DNA of 64,000 nt from ZC4RG30 sp963812195. Lineage in GTDB: Bacteria > Pseudomonadota > Gammaproteobacteria > Steroidobacterales > Steroidobacteraceae. The notes below the pieces were generated by a model, which was given only the letters and a program-made list of their open reading frames with translations, had not been told where the DNA came from and searched no databases. The stretch is from NCBI GenBank assembly GCA_963812195.1, contig CAWEUI010000023.1, positions 1 to 64,000 on the forward strand, written 5' to 3'. This document shows, piece after piece, positions 47,080 through 56,293 of this stretch; the first letter of the stretch is position 1; the number at the start of each line of letters is the position of its first letter. The translations under genes were made by a program, and so were the position numbers.

Positions 47080-48278
47080 TGTGCGATGCGCGCTCCGCCG
47101 CTGCGTTTCCGGGACAATGCATCGACCGTGGCCGCCAGGATCAGCACGCCGCCGGTCACCAGGTAATTCACGCCGCCCGGCAGGTTCAGCAGACCCAGCC
47201 CGTTGGTGATCACGGCGATCACCAGCGCGCCGATGGCCGCGTGGGTCAGCCGGCCGCGCCCGCCGAACAGGCTGACACCGCCGACCACCGCCGCGGCCAC
47301 GCCGCTCAACACGATGTCGCGGCCGAAGGCCGCGTCGACCGAACCGACGCGGCTGGCGCTGAACACTCCGGACACCACCGCCAGCAGCGAGCAGATCACG
47401 AAGGCCCACCAGCGGATCAGCACCACGTTGATGCCGGCGCGGCGGGCGGCTTCGGCATTGCCGCCCACCGCGTAGAGGTAGCGGCCGAAGCGCGTGCGGT
47501 CCAGCAGGAAGGTGCCCGCCCACAGGATGGCCAGTGTGATCGGCACCACCACGGGAACCCCGGACACCGGCACCACGCCGGTGCCGCGATCCTGGTTGAG
47601 CAGCAGCACGGCAATGCCGCCCAGCACCACGATCGCGCCGAGGCGCATCCACAGCAGCAGCAGCGGGGGATTGGCAAGGCCGGCCCGCGAGCGGCCGCGA
47701 CGGTCCCAGCCGGCGGTGCCCGCCGCGATCGCCACCATTGCCGCCAGCATCAGCCAGCCGCCCCAGTCCGGCAGATTGCCGTTCATGATGGCCAGGATGG
47801 CAGGCGTGGTGATGCGGTACACGCCACCCGTGCCGATCAGGATCAGCTCCAGTCCCTGAAAGCCCAGGAACAGGCCCAGCGTCACCACGAAGGAGGGGAT
47901 GCCCACCTTGGCCACGAAGAAGCCGATGAAGGCGCCGATGGCCAGGCCCGCCAGCAGGGCGATGCACAGGGCGCTGAACCAGTCCAGGCCGAACCCGCCC
48001 GAGGCGCGCAGCACCACGAACAGGCACATCGCCACGCCCGAAGTGACGCCGGCGGACAGGTCGATCTCGCCCAGCAGGATCACGAACACCAGCGCCATGG
48101 CCAGCATGACCAGCGTCGCGGCCTGGGTCAGCAGGTTCGCGAAATTGCGCTCGGTGAAGAAGTAGGGGCTGAGAAACGCGAACAGTATCGTGAGCGTGAC
48201 GAAGCCGGCGATGGCGGGCAGCGCGCCGGTGTCCCCGCCGCGCACGCGCGCCAGCCACAGCCGGAAATGCTCCATCAT
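47076..48278 (-). CDS. Sugar ABC transporter permease, XylH-like
   Basis: This CUT2-family permease has 400 residues and about ten transmembrane helices. It includes LGEIDLSAGVTSGVAMCLF, GTRFGRYLYAVGGNAEAARR-like sequence (DRTRFGRYLYAVGGNAEA) and AFGRDIVLSGVAAAVVGGVS, which resemble XylH and RbsC. It would form the membrane channel for a pentose or similar sugar. It overlaps both neighbours by a few bases (TGATG with the ATPase, ATGA with the POT gene). Confidence 0.88.
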   Translation of the reverse strand: MMEHFRLWLARVRGGDTGALPAIAGFVTLTILFAFLSPYFFTERNFANLLTQAATLVMLAMALVFVILLGEIDLSAGVTSGVAMCLFVVLRASGGFGLDWFSALCIALLAGLAIGAFIGFFVAKVGIPSFVVTLGLFLGFQGLELILIGTGGVYRITTPAILAIMNGNLPDWGGWLMLAAMVAIAAGTAGWDRRGRSRAGLANPPLLLLWMRLGAIVVLGGIAVLLLNQDRGTGVVPVSGVPVVVPITLAILWAGTFLLDRTRFGRYLYAVGGNAEAARRAGINVVLIRWWAFVICSLLAVVSGVFSASRVGSVDAAFGRDIVLSGVAAAVVGGVSLFGGRGRLTHAAIGALVIAVITNGLGLLNLPGGVNYLVTGGVLILAATVDALSRKRSGGARIAQ

Positions 48279-49027
48279 CAGCCCGGCTCCTGCAGCGACT
48301 TCAAGCCGGTGATGTAGCCCACGACATCATTGTTGTTGGTCTCGGTGGCCTTCAGCGATGCCACCATCTGACCCAGGTACAGCACGCTGATGTAGTCGGC
48401 CACCTTGAACACGTCGGCCAGGTTGTGGCTGATGATGACGACGGCCACGTTCTGCTCGGCCAGGCGTTTGACCAGCGCCAGCACCTGCGCGGTCTGCGCC
48501 ACGCCGAGCGCCGCCGTGGGTTCATCCAGGATGACCACGCGCGCCTTCTTCAGCACGGAACGGGCGATGGCCACGGTCTGGCGCTGCCCGCCGGAGAGTG
48601 AGGCAACCTTCTGGCGCACCGACTTGACGGTCTTTACCGAAAGGGACTTCAGGGCCTGTTGAGCCTCGTGCTCCATGCGGCCTTCGTCAAAGGTGCCGGC
48701 GCGCAGTTCCTCGCGACCGAGAAACATGTTCTGCACGATGTCGAGGTTGTCGCACAGCGCCAGGTCCTGGTAGACCACCTCGATGCCCAGGCGCGTGGCT
48801 TCGCGCGGCGATTGCAGCTGCACAGGCTGGCCGTCGAACTTCACCACACCCGAATCGTAGGGCTGGACGCCGGCCAGGCCCTTGATCAGCGTGGATTTGC
48901 CGGCGCCGTTGTCGCCCACCAGCGCCGTGACCTTGCCGGGCCAGGCCTTGAAGTCGACGCCCTTGAGCACGTCGACAGGACCGAAGCTCTTGCGCACGCC
49001 GGCCAGTTCGATGATTGGCGTTGCCAT
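48278..49027 (-). CDS. Sugar ABC transporter ATPase, single-domain
   Basis: This 249-residue ATPase has Walker A GDNGAGKST, Q-loop VVYQDLALCD, signature SLSGGQRQ, Walker B VVILDEPTAAL and the H-loop IISHN. Most CUT2 ATPases (RbsA, XylG) are two-domain proteins of ~500 residues. This one has only one domain and would act as a homodimer, as in the FrcA type. The ATG at 49027 (MATPIIELAGVRKSFG) is the natural start. Confidence 0.92.
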   Translation of the reverse strand: MATPIIELAGVRKSFGPVDVLKGVDFKAWPGKVTALVGDNGAGKSTLIKGLAGVQPYDSGVVKFDGQPVQLQSPREATRLGIEVVYQDLALCDNLDIVQNMFLGREELRAGTFDEGRMEHEAQQALKSLSVKTVKSVRQKVASLSGGQRQTVAIARSVLKKARVVILDEPTAALGVAQTAQVLALVKRLAEQNVAVVIISHNLADVFKVADYISVLYLGQMVASLKATETNNNDVVGYITGLKSLQEPG

Positions 49028-49061
49028 GAGTGCTCTGCGGCGCGCGTGCGGCTCGCCGTGG

Positions 49062-50114
49062 CTAGCCCTGGGTAACGCCGTACCTGGCGCAGGCGGCCGC
49101 GACATCCGGTGTGCAGATATCGGAGGCTTTGGCATCGCCGGCCTGTACCACGTCCTTGACCTGCTCCGGCCCGACCAGCACCGGTGCCACCGAAATGTAT
49201 GGCGTGCCGTCAGCCAGCTTCTGGTCCGCCATCGGCTTCTCGCCCTTGAGCAACGAGACAGCGGTGGCCACAGCCGCCCTGGCCTCGTCGGGCACATGCT
49301 TCCACACCGTGGCGGTCTGCTTGCCCAGCAGCACGTTCTGCAGACCGGCAATCGACGCATCCTGGCCGGATACGGGAATCTTCATGTGGTTCTTGTCCAG
49401 CACCGTGATGACGCCCGCGGCATCGGTGTCATTGGCCGCCCACACGGCGTCCACCTTGCCGCCCAGCGCGGTCAGCGCCTGCTCGAAGTTGGTGGCGGAC
49501 TTGTTGCCGTCCCACACACCGGGTGGCTCCTGCGCCGGCTTGATGCCCGCGGCGGACATGATCCTGTCCGCGCCGTCGCGGAACATCCTGGCGTTGCCAT
49601 CGGCCGGATCGCCACCCATGTAGACGACCACGGCGCTGGCCGGATCCTTGCCGGCGGCCTTGAGTCCGTCGACGATGGACTGGCCCTCCAGCTCGCCCAC
49701 CTTCTCGTTGTCGAAGGAGACGTAGTAGTCGGCGCCCGGAATGGGGCGGTCGTAGGCGATGACCGGGATACCCTGGGCGCGGGCCTTGGCGGCGACCGCG
49801 GCAGCGGCGCCGTTGTAGTCGACCAGCAGCATCACGCCACATCCCTTGCCCATTTGCTGGTCGGCGATGGTGGCGTACTTGTTGGTGTCGCCCTGCGCGT
49901 TCTGGATGTCCGAATCGAAGCCCGCGGCTTTCAGGCCGTCCGCCAGCGCCGGACGATCCAGCGACTCCCAGCGCGGCGAGGACGCCGCGTCCGGCAGGAT
50001 CACGCAGGCCAGCGCCGATTTGGTGCCACTGCTGGCGCCACCCGTGCAGCCCGTCAGCAGCGCGGCGGCGGCAGCTCCGATTATTGCCGTGCAGATCAAT
50101 GAACGCTTGATCAC
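49062..50114 (-). CDS. Sugar-binding lipoprotein, XylF/RbsB-like
   Basis: The GTG at 50114 follows AAGGG and starts a lipoprotein signal ending ALLTGC|TGG. The mature protein is a type I periplasmic binding fold: ILPDAASSPRWESLDRPAL, LLVDYNGAAAAV, IAYDRPIPGADYYVSFDNEK and WAANDTDAAGVITVL match xylose/ribose-binding proteins. It is the first gene of the ABC operon and delivers the sugar to the permease. A xylose-like pentose is the best guess; a different aldose is possible. Confidence 0.88.
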   Translation of the reverse strand: MIKRSLICTAIIGAAAAALLTGCTGGASSGTKSALACVILPDAASSPRWESLDRPALADGLKAAGFDSDIQNAQGDTNKYATIADQQMGKGCGVMLLVDYNGAAAAVAAKARAQGIPVIAYDRPIPGADYYVSFDNEKVGELEGQSIVDGLKAAGKDPASAVVVYMGGDPADGNARMFRDGADRIMSAAGIKPAQEPPGVWDGNKSATNFEQALTALGGKVDAVWAANDTDAAGVITVLDKNHMKIPVSGQDASIAGLQNVLLGKQTATVWKHVPDEARAAVATAVSLLKGEKPMADQKLADGTPYISVAPVLVGPEQVKDVVQAGDAKASDICTPDVAAACARYGVTQG

Positions 50115-50173
50115 ATCACACCCTTTGTTCTTGTCCGGTAGCCGCGCGATTGTGCCTGATTCGGCCGCTCGAG

Positions 50174-51169
50174 TCACAGCACCATCAGGTCGTGCGCGAC
50201 GATGATTTCGCCCTTGAACGTGGTGCGGGCCTTCTCGATGTACTGCATCTCCGTCACCTGCGGTGGCACCGGCGAAATGTGCGCGAACACCAGCGTCTTG
50301 ACCCCGGCCTCCTGCGCGATGCGCCCGGCATCCTCGGGTTTGGTGTGCGAGTTCATGATGTGCTCGTAGAGCTTGTCGGCGTCACCGGCAATGGCCGAGC
50401 CCTCGTCGGTTCCGCTCGAGCGGGCGTCTCGGGTGTTGGTGCTCCGGTGCATGGCATCGGCGTAGATGGCTTCGTGCACCAGGATGTCGGCGCCCTTGGC
50501 CAGCCTGGCCACCGACTCCATGGGCGTGGTGTCGCCGGAAAACGCGATGGAGCGATCCGCGGTGTCGAAGCGATAAGCCAGTGCCGGCACCACCGGCGGG
50601 TGATGCACGATCGCGCAGCTCACGCGCACGGTCCCGTCCTGCATCACCGGGCCGGCGGCGGAGAGTTCGTGGACCGTGATCGGCTCCAGCGGCTTGTGGC
50701 CGATATCGTTGAGCCAGATGTCGACATCCGGTTTGATCGCCTTGAGGTAGTCCTGCGTGATCTGCTTCAGCGGAGGAGGCCCATAGATACCCAGCGGGTC
50801 CTCCTTGCCGGCGTACCACGAGAAATACACCAGCGTGCCCAGCTCGATGTTGTGGTCGGGATGGTGGTGGGTGATGTAGATGTTCTTGATGTTGGGCAGT
50901 TTCAGGCCCGCGCGCACGATCTGCTCGGTGGCGCCATAGCCGCAATCCACCACATACACGTCGTCGCCCACGACCACCGCATAGCAGGTCTGGTGGCGCG
51001 AGCCGCCGACACTGGGACCGGCCTGCGTGCCCATGATGTACAGCCTGGTCTTGCCGGCGGACGCGGCCGGCTGCGCCGCACCGACGATGCGTGAGCCAAG
51101 GCCGGCAATCATGCCGGCAGCCGCGCCCTTGAGGATCGAGCGACGATTCACCCGGTTGTGGTCTTTCAC
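50174..51169 (-). CDS. Periplasmic MBL-fold metallohydrolase
   Basis: The GTG at 51169 follows GGAGGGG and starts a Tat-type signal (NRRSILKGAAAGMIAGLG). The metallo-beta-lactamase fold has the metal motif THHHPDHNIE, a second-sphere Asp in FSGDTTPMES and a late His in VFAHISP. It resembles RNase Z/arylsulfatase-like MBL proteins that hydrolyse small ester or sulfate substrates, but a Tat-exported one cannot be tRNase Z. The 331-residue protein has no recognised partner. Confidence 0.87.
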   Translation of the reverse strand: MKDHNRVNRRSILKGAAAGMIAGLGSRIVGAAQPAASAGKTRLYIMGTQAGPSVGGSRHQTCYAVVVGDDVYVVDCGYGATEQIVRAGLKLPNIKNIYITHHHPDHNIELGTLVYFSWYAGKEDPLGIYGPPPLKQITQDYLKAIKPDVDIWLNDIGHKPLEPITVHELSAAGPVMQDGTVRVSCAIVHHPPVVPALAYRFDTADRSIAFSGDTTPMESVARLAKGADILVHEAIYADAMHRSTNTRDARSSGTDEGSAIAGDADKLYEHIMNSHTKPEDAGRIAQEAGVKTLVFAHISPVPPQVTEMQYIEKARTTFKGEIIVAHDLMVL

Positions 51170-51219
51170 TTTGATGTCCCCTCCATTTTCGATTCCTGCC
51201 AGCTCTCGGGCGCCCATCT

Positions 51220-51531
51220 TCAGGGCAGGCTGCCGAACTCCACCGCCGTCTTCACGTAGAACAGCTTGATCCCTTCGGTCTGCAGCCGCTTGAGCAGCAG
51301 CTCGGCCTCGTGCTCAGTGACCACGGTAATCAGCTCCATGGGCTGATCGGCCAGCTCCACGAAGTGGGCGGAATGGATGCGACCGGAACGCCCGAAGCCT
51401 TCCGCGGCAGATTGCAGTGTCGCCCCGCGCAGGTTCAGTTCGCGCGCAATGCTGATGAGCCACTCGCCCAGCGGTTTGCCGTGGTGGCGCTGGTCATGCG
51501 CCATGTAGAAAGTGATCTGGTAACCCTTCAC
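51220..51531 (-). CDS. DUF190 protein, CrcB partner
   Basis: This 103-residue DUF190 protein contains ITFYMAHDQRHHGKPLGEWL and ELADQPMELITVVTEHE, and has a PII-like ferredoxin fold. The GTG at 51531 sits seven bases after GGAG, which overlaps the end of crcB. DUF190 genes often accompany crcB and are thought to modulate fluoride export. Both are downstream of a fluoride riboswitch here. Confidence 0.88.
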   Translation of the reverse strand: MKGYQITFYMAHDQRHHGKPLGEWLISIARELNLRGATLQSAAEGFGRSGRIHSAHFVELADQPMELITVVTEHEAELLLKRLQTEGIKLFYVKTAVEFGSLP

Positions 51532-51541
51532 GCCACGCTCC

Positions 51542-51931
51542 TCATTGATGGGTGGCAAGCCACCGTACCGAGACAATGCCAAGCAAGGTCATGGCCAGCG
51601 AACCGCCGACATGCACGGTGATCGCCGCCGCCAGGGCGCCCGGTCGACCCTGCTGGACCAGGTTGGCGATCTCGGCGGAAAACGTGGAGAACGTGGTGAG
51701 GCCGCCGCAGAAGCCGGTGACGATCAGCAGGCGCAGTTCGGGAGCCAGTGCCGGGTTCTGCGCGAACACGCCGAGTGCCGCGCCGATGACGTAGGCACCG
51801 AGCAGGTTGGCGACCAGCGTGCCGGGCGGGATGGCCGGAAACAGGCTGTTGAGCAAGGCGCCCAATGCCCAGCGCGACCATGCACCGCATGCCGCACCGA
51901 AGCCTACCGCCAGAATTCCCAATCCATTCAT
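51542..51931 (-). CDS. crcB: Fluoride channel CrcB/Fluc
   Basis: This 129-residue four-helix membrane protein has the GFCGGLTTFSTFSAE signature with the pore Phe and Thr residues, and an N-terminal GACGAWSRWALG-like segment (AACGAWSRWALGALL). CrcB dimers export fluoride. The upstream leader contains a fluoride riboswitch, so expression should rise when fluoride binds. Confidence 0.95.
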   Translation of the reverse strand: MNGLGILAVGFGAACGAWSRWALGALLNSLFPAIPPGTLVANLLGAYVIGAALGVFAQNPALAPELRLLIVTGFCGGLTTFSTFSAEIANLVQQGRPGALAAAITVHVGGSLAMTLLGIVSVRWLATHQ

Positions 51932-52009
51932 TGCCGCTTCTCCCGGTTTTCATGCAGCCCGGGCTGGGTGCGGTAGGGTCGGGAACGACCTACCGCCCCT
52001 GGATCCGGG

Positions 52010-52068
52010 CACGGCAGGCATCATCAGCCCGTTGCCGGGCGGTTCGGGGAGGTATGCCATCTCCCGGG
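52010..52068 (-). promoter_or_regulatory. Fluoride riboswitch (crcB RNA motif)
   Basis: On the minus strand the sequence reads GGAGATGGCAT, CTCCCCGAACCGCC and CTGATGATGCCTGCC in order, matching the conserved GGxGATGG, AACCGCC and CTGATGATGCCT blocks of the fluoride aptamer. A TATAGT-like -10 box lies just before it (52073-52078). A strong hairpin (51970-51996, GCGGTAGG with CCTACCGC) between aptamer and crcB may be the expression platform. This would couple crcB and DUF190 expression to fluoride. Confidence 0.88.
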
Positions 52069-52083
52069 CGCGACTATAGCGCT

Positions 52084-54061
52084 TCACCGTGCCCGCCGCA
52101 CGCGGATCACATTGGCAATGCGTGTCAGTCGGCGCTGCAATCGGGCCAGTTCGCTGGCATCGCGCACCGCGAGCCGCACCTGGAAACGCGCGATCCGGTC
52201 GCGCGGGTCGGTGTCGCTGCTGACACCCTCGATGCTCAGCCGCTCCTCGGCGATCGTGTCGGAAATGTCGCGCAGCAGGCCGCGCCGGTCGAAGGCTTCA
52301 ATGAGCAGGGTGGCGCCCACGCGCGCCGCATCGCCGTCCGTCCAGTCCACCTGCAGCAGGCGCTGCGGCTTGAGCTTTGCCATGCGCACCAGTGCCGGAC
52401 AGTCCGCGCGATGGATGGTGACACCGCGTCCCAGCGTCAGGTAGCCGCGGATCGGCTGGGGTCGCATCGGCGCGCAGCACCGCGCCAGCGTGATGGGCAG
52501 GTCACCGACGCCATCCACTTCCACCGGCGATCGGGCGCTGCCGATGGCTTTGCGCGCGCGCGCGGCCGCCGGACGGACCGGCTGTGCCGGAGCTTCAGGC
52601 GTGGCGGGCGTGGGCGCGATGCCGGCGGCCTCGTCCTGGCGCCGGAAGTAGGCGCGCAGCTTTGCCTTGCTGCGCGGGGAAACCACGTAGCCGCCGCGCT
52701 CGGAGAGCCAGTCGCGGCTCGGCGCGGGCTGCTTGCCGGTGATGATCTCCACCACATCGCCACTGGCCAGTGGCTGGTTCAGCGGCGCGATGCGCCCGTT
52801 GACCTTCGCGCCCTTGCAGCGCTCGCCAAGACTGCTGTGCACATGGAAGGCGAAGTCCAGCGGGGTGCCACCACGCGGCAGGTCCACGACCTCGCCCTTG
52901 GGCGTCATGGCGTAGACACGGTCGTCGAACAGCCCGGCCGAGAGTTGCGTCAACGCGTCGGAGCCGGCGCCGCCCCGGCCGCCGGCGAGCAGCTCGCGCA
53001 CCTGCTGGATCTTCTCGTCATAGTGCCGGTCGCCGCCGCCTTCCTTGTAGCGCCAGTGCGCGGCGACGCCGAGCTCGGCCTGTTCCTGCATCTGACTGGT
53101 GCGGATCTGCACTTCCAGCGCGCGCCCGTCCGGTCCGGTCACCGCCGTGTGAATGGACTGGTAGTTGTTGTCCTTGGGCGTGGCGATGTAATCGTCGAAT
53201 TCGCCGGGCAGGAAGGGCCACAGTTCGTGCACGACGCCGAGCGCGGCATAGCACTCGGCTACGCTGGCCACGATGATGCGCACTGCCCGGATGTCGTAGA
53301 GCTGCTCGAACGTGAGGGCCTTGCGCTGCATCTTGCGCCATATGCTGAAGATGTGCTTGGGGCGCCCGGCGACTTCGGCCTGGATGCCGGCCGCGGCGAG
53401 CCTGGCGGCAAGCAGCGAGCGTACCTGCTCGATGTAGCGCTCGCGGTCGCTGCGCTTCTCGTTCAGGGCCTGTGCGATGCGCTGGTACTCGGCCGGGTGG
53501 GATGGCGCGGAACGCCAGGTCCTCCAGCTCCCACTTTACCGACCAGATTCCAAGGCGATTGGCCAGCGGCGCATACAGCTCCTCGACCTCCAGCGCGATC
53601 TGGCGCCGTCGCGGCGCGGACTCCTCGCGCGCATGGCGGATACGCACCAGCTGTTCGGCCAGTCGCGCCACCACCAGGCGCGGATCGCCGACCACGGCCA
53701 GCAGCATCTTGCGCAGGGTCTCGGTCTGCGCCGCGGGCAGCGCCTTGCCGGCTGACCAGCGCGAGTCCAGATGAAACTCGCCGAGCCTGGCCAGCTGCTC
53801 GGCCAGCCGCAGGGCCGCGCTGCCCAGCTCGGCGCGCTGTGCGGCGGACAGCGTCGGCGGATCGGTGTCGGACTGGCGGGCCACGTGCAGCATGGCCGCC
53901 GTTGCCAGCGCGGCGTCCTGCGTCAGGGCCAGCACCAGGTCGGCCACTTCCCGTGCTTGGGAGGTGGCCGCGGGCGGGAAGCCGACCGCCTCGAGCACGT
54001 CCTGGGCATGCGCGAGCGCGTCACCGGAATTCGCGTGTTGCAGGGACGATGTGGGGCTCAC
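52084..54061 (-). CDS. relA: (p)ppGpp synthetase RelA, one frameshift
   Basis: This long RSH protein has a degenerate HD region (AAMLHVARQSD in place of the hydrolase HDxxED), so it should not degrade ppGpp. Its synthetase domain has YDIRAVRIIV and GEFDDYIATPKDNNYQSIH. The EFDD sequence marks a monofunctional RelA. TGS (MTPKGEVVDLPRGGTPLDFA) and C-terminal ACT (EAFDRRGLLRDISDTIAEE) domains follow. A base is missing near 53,503 (FRAIPHPAEYQRIAQ). It responds to amino-acid starvation on the ribosome. It is about 659 codons, shorter than E. coli RelA. Confidence 0.92.
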
Positions 54062-54093
54062 TGACGCACGCTATCATACCGGGGTGCCACGCT

Positions 54094-54669
54094 ATGCCCG
54101 CCGCTCCTGGCGAAAATTCGACCCGGTCGCCGCCGAGCGCCGGCCGTCGCCATCGTCGGCAACACCGGGCCGCGTGCTTGGGTCTGGACCCGGGGTCATT
54201 GCGAACCGGTTACGGCATCGTCGACTGTCAGGGCGGTCGGGACACGCACGTGGCCAGTGGCTGCCTGCGTGCCACCGGGGCGAGTCTGGCCGAGCGCCTG
54301 CACTTCATCCATGCCGAAGTGACCGGGCTCATCGAGCGCTACGCGCCCGATGAAGTGGCGATCGAACGTGTGTTCATGCATCGCAATGCGGACAGCGCAT
54401 TGAAGCTGGGCCAGGCGCGTGGCGCGGCATTGTCGGCCGCCGTCGCGCGCGGCGCACTGGTGTTCGAATACGCGCCACGAGCCATCAAGCTGGCGGTGGT
54501 CGGCACCGGCGCGGCCGACAAGGCACAGGTGGCGCACATGGTCCAGATGATGCTGACCATCAGCAAGCCGGCCACCTCGGATGTCTCCGACGCGCTGGCC
54601 ATCGCCCTGTGTCATGCGCAGGCGCGCCGCGCGGCCGGACAGCTGGCCGCCATGGAAATCCGCCAGTGA
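54094..54669 (+). CDS. ruvC: Holliday junction endonuclease RuvC
   Basis: The resolvase has the catalytic acidic residues in CLGLDPGSLRTGYG, DEVAIERVF and SDVSDALAIALCHA. The ATG at 54094 gives 191 residues, about 18 more than usual because of an Arg-rich N-terminal stretch; a later start or indel near 54,150 is possible. RuvC cuts Holliday junctions moved by RuvAB. The stop overlaps the GTG of ruvA. Confidence 0.93.
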   Translation: MPAAPGENSTRSPPSAGRRHRRQHRAACLGLDPGSLRTGYGIVDCQGGRDTHVASGCLRATGASLAERLHFIHAEVTGLIERYAPDEVAIERVFMHRNADSALKLGQARGAALSAAVARGALVFEYAPRAIKLAVVGTGAADKAQVAHMVQMMLTISKPATSDVSDALAIALCHAQARRAAGQLAAMEIRQ

Positions 54670-55256
54670 TCGGCTCGCTCACCGGCACCATCGCCGCCAA
54701 GGAACCGCCGCAGCTGCTGATTGACGTCCAGGGTGTGGGCTATGAAGTCGAGGTGCCCATGTCCACGTATCTTGCGCTGCCGCAGGTCGGCAGCGCAGTC
54801 ACGCTGCGCATCCACCACGTGCTGCGCGAAGACGCGTCGCTGCTGTTCGGCTTTGCCACCGAGAACGAGCGCGAACTGTTCCGCGGGCTGCTCAAGGTCA
54901 ACAGCGTCGGACCCAAGGTGGCGCTGGCCATCCTCTCCGGCATCAATGCCGACGCGTTTCGCGCCGCAGTGGCCATGGAAGATGTGGCCAGTCTGACGCG
55001 CATCCCCGGCGTGGGCCGCAAGACCGCCGAGCGCTTGCTGGTGGAGATGCGCGACTACTTCAAGGAGATCGCCGCGGTCAGCGCCGTGGCTGCACATGAT
55101 CCGCGGGCCGAAGCCCTGCATGCCCTGCAGGTGCTGGGCTACAAGTCCCAGGAAGCCCATCGCATGCTGGACAAGGTCGGTCAGGAAGGCGCCAGTACCG
55201 AAGACCTGATCCGCGCCGCATTGCAGGGCACGGCCCTGAAGGAAGAACGACGGTGA
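54666..55256 (+). CDS. ruvA: Holliday junction protein RuvA
   Basis: This 196-residue protein starts at a GTG (VIGSLTGTI) overlapping the ruvC stop. It has the OB-fold N-terminal part, helix-hairpin-helix motifs (LLKVNSVGPKVALAIL; LTRIPGVGRKTAERLL) and a C-terminal domain III (ALHALQVLGYKSQEA) that contacts RuvB. It binds four-way junctions. It overlaps ruvB by four bases. Confidence 0.95.
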   Translation: MIGSLTGTIAAKEPPQLLIDVQGVGYEVEVPMSTYLALPQVGSAVTLRIHHVLREDASLLFGFATENERELFRGLLKVNSVGPKVALAILSGINADAFRAAVAMEDVASLTRIPGVGRKTAERLLVEMRDYFKEIAAVSAVAAHDPRAEALHALQVLGYKSQEAHRMLDKVGQEGASTEDLIRAALQGTALKEERR

Positions 55257-56293
55257 CGGGCGAAAGACTGGTCGGCGGCGCCGCAACTGGCGAGGAGGAG
55301 ACGCTGGAACGGGCGATCCGTCCGAAGCGATTCGCGGAGTACATCGGCCAGCCCAAGGCAAAAGCGCAGCTCGAGCTGTTCATCGAAGCCGCGCGTGTAC
55401 GCTCCGAGGCGCTCGACCATGTGCTGGTGTTTGGGCCGCCCGGTCTGGGCAAGACAACACTGGCGCAGATCATCGCCGCGGAACTGGGTGTGAACCTTCG
55501 CCATACATCCGGTCCGGTGCTGGAGCGCCCGGGAGACCTGGCGGCATTGCTGACCAATCTGCAGCCGCGCGACGTCCTGTTCGTCGATGAAATCCACCGC
55601 CTCTCGCCCGTGGTCGAGGAGGTGCTGTATCCGGCAATGGAAGACTCGCAGCTGGACATCATGATCGGTGAGGGGCCGGCGGCGCGCTCCATCAAGCTGA
55701 ATCTGCCGCCATTCACTCTGGTGGGAGCCACCACGCGGGCCGGGCTGCTCACCGCACCGCTGCGCGATCGCTTCGGCATCGTGCAGCGCCTGGATTTCTA
55801 TTCCGATGCCGAACTTGCGCAGATCGTGGGACGTTCGGCCGGGATCCTCGGCGTGACGACCAGCGCCGAAGGAGCCGCGCGCATCGCACAGCGTTCGCGC
55901 GGCACGGCGCGCATTGCCAATCGCCTGCTGCGACGGGTGCGCGATTACGCGCAGGTCAAGGGCGATGGGCGTATCGATGGGGCGACTGCCGACGCCGCGC
56001 TGGATCTGCTCGACGTCGATCCGCGCGGGCTGGATGCGCTGGACCGGCGTTTGCTCTCCACGGTCATCGAGCACTTCGATGGCGGTCCGGTTGGCATCGA
56101 AAGCCTGGCGGCGGCCATTGGCGAGGAGCGCGGCACTCTGGAGGACGTCGTCGAGCCATTTCTGCTTCAGCGCGGCCTGCTGGCGCGCACGGCGCGCGGT
56201 CGCATCGCCACGCGTCAGGCCTATCTGCATCTGGGGCTTGCCGTGCCGGCTCGCGCCGAAGCCACCATGACGTTGTTCGAGGACGGGAAGTGA
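55253..56293 (+). CDS. ruvB: Holliday junction helicase RuvB
   Basis: This 346-residue AAA+ motor has Walker A FGPPGLGKTTLAQ, Walker B LFVDEIHRL, sensor 1 GATTRAGLLT and a C-terminal winged helix ending RQAYLHLGL. It drives branch migration with RuvA. The GTG at 55253 overlaps the ruvA stop. Full length and intact. Confidence 0.97.
   Translation: MTGERLVGGAATGEEETLERAIRPKRFAEYIGQPKAKAQLELFIEAARVRSEALDHVLVFGPPGLGKTTLAQIIAAELGVNLRHTSGPVLERPGDLAALLTNLQPRDVLFVDEIHRLSPVVEEVLYPAMEDSQLDIMIGEGPAARSIKLNLPPFTLVGATTRAGLLTAPLRDRFGIVQRLDFYSDAELAQIVGRSAGILGVTTSAEGAARIAQRSRGTARIANRLLRRVRDYAQVKGDGRIDGATADAALDLLDVDPRGLDALDRRLLSTVIEHFDGGPVGIESLAAAIGEERGTLEDVVEPFLLQRGLLARTARGRIATRQAYLHLGLAVPARAEATMTLFEDGK

Noticed and set aside
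51865..54000. Very long plus-strand frame upstream of ruvC
   Set aside because: It is antisense to relA and the crcB leader. Only its last part from 54094 encodes RuvC.
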